Source of the DNA: Raineyella sp044508675
GTDB lineage: Bacteria; Actinomycetota; Actinomycetes; Propionibacteriales; Propionibacteriaceae
Reading direction: 5' to 3'
Assembly: GCA_044508675.1 (NCBI GenBank)
Contig: JBIQHF010000001.1
Location: 296,308 to 360,307, forward strand
Length of the DNA: 64,000 nucleotides
Position 1 is the stretch's first letter, and each line of letters starts with the position of its first letter. Shown here one piece after another: positions 63,940-64,000 of the stretch. The translations under genes were made by a program, and so were the position numbers. A model generated the notes under the pieces. That model saw nothing but the letters and a program-made list of their open reading frames with translations. It did no database searches and was not told where the DNA came from.

Positions 63940-64000
63940 ATGGCCACCCTCGAACGTGTCGCCACGGCGGAAACACGGGAAGCACCGGCGGTTGCCGCCG
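63940..64000 (+). CDS. Start of an unidentified gene (cut by the window edge)
   Basis: ATG 63940 follows AGAAGGAGGGG by about 8 bases and opens MATLERVATAETREAPAVAA before the window ends. The sequence is too short for a family call. It is controlled, probably, by the tandem palindromes at 63753-63791. Confidence 0.55.
   Translation, partial: MATLERVATAETREAPAVAA

Overview
The window is very GC-rich (roughly 70%). It has tightly packed genes, many GTGA, ATGA and TGATG stop/start overlaps, GTG starts, and several promoters whose -10 hexamer lies only 6-8 bases before the start codon (leaderless mRNAs). Together with an aerobic cobalamin pathway carrying a CobI-CobJ fusion, an E1/E2 branched-chain oxoacid dehydrogenase and actinobacterial families (DUF6541, DUF4282, DUF3060), this points to an actinobacterium, possibly in the Propionibacteriales; the genus cannot be set from the sequence alone. 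No rRNA, tRNA, CRISPR array or insertion sequence was found.

Region 1 (1-21.9 kb) is a surface-glycan island. It holds a GNAT acetyltransferase (cut by the window edge), a DUF6541 membrane protein, an acyl carrier protein / acyl-AMP ligase / ketoreductase-like SDR cassette, two YfhO-type membrane glycosyltransferases, a secreted PIG-L deacetylase with a PKD domain, and two copies of a [polyprenyl-phosphate glycosyltransferase + GtrA flippase] pair. It also holds three tandem GT-C-like membrane proteins with an exact 1544-bp period and near-identical C-terminal two-thirds, plus two more cytoplasmic glycosyltransferases. The parts fit a GtrB-GtrA-GT-C (CsbB-GtcA-YfhO) scheme: lipid-linked sugar is made, flipped, and added to a wall polymer outside the membrane.

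Region 2 (22-26.5 kb) encodes E2, E1-beta and E1-alpha of a branched-chain 2-oxoacid dehydrogenase, read leftward behind an 18-bp inverted repeat. Region 3 (26.5-43.5 kb) mixes tetrapyrrole genes (hemY, cobQ, cobF, cobN, cobG, cobH, a second cobG, cobIJ) with an AbiE-like type IV toxin-antitoxin pair, an esterase, a DUF3060 lipoprotein and a BBE-type FAD oxidase. Region 4 (43.4-48.8 kb) has an AhpD-like protein and a NarL-type two-component system, divergent from an ABC exporter and a membrane-anchored erythromycin-esterase-like protein.

Region 5 (48.8-57.9 kb) is an aromatic-ring dioxygenase cluster: a cis-dihydrodiol dehydrogenase, a TetR repressor with twin 20-bp operators, the Rieske oxygenase alpha and beta subunits (joined by a 13-codon mini-ORF), a two-domain VOC protein that may be the extradiol ring-cleavage enzyme, a tandem-ABM protein, ferredoxin, ferredoxin reductase, a meta-cleavage-type hydrolase, and a second Rieske ferredoxin. 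Region 6 (57.9-64 kb) has a cobalamin riboswitch with the cbiMNQO cobalt importer, a CPBP protease, and cobM-cobL on the other strand. The right edge enters another gene behind two tandem palindromic repeats.

Across the whole window the palindrome CGTACG is far more common than base composition predicts, in all three codon phases.
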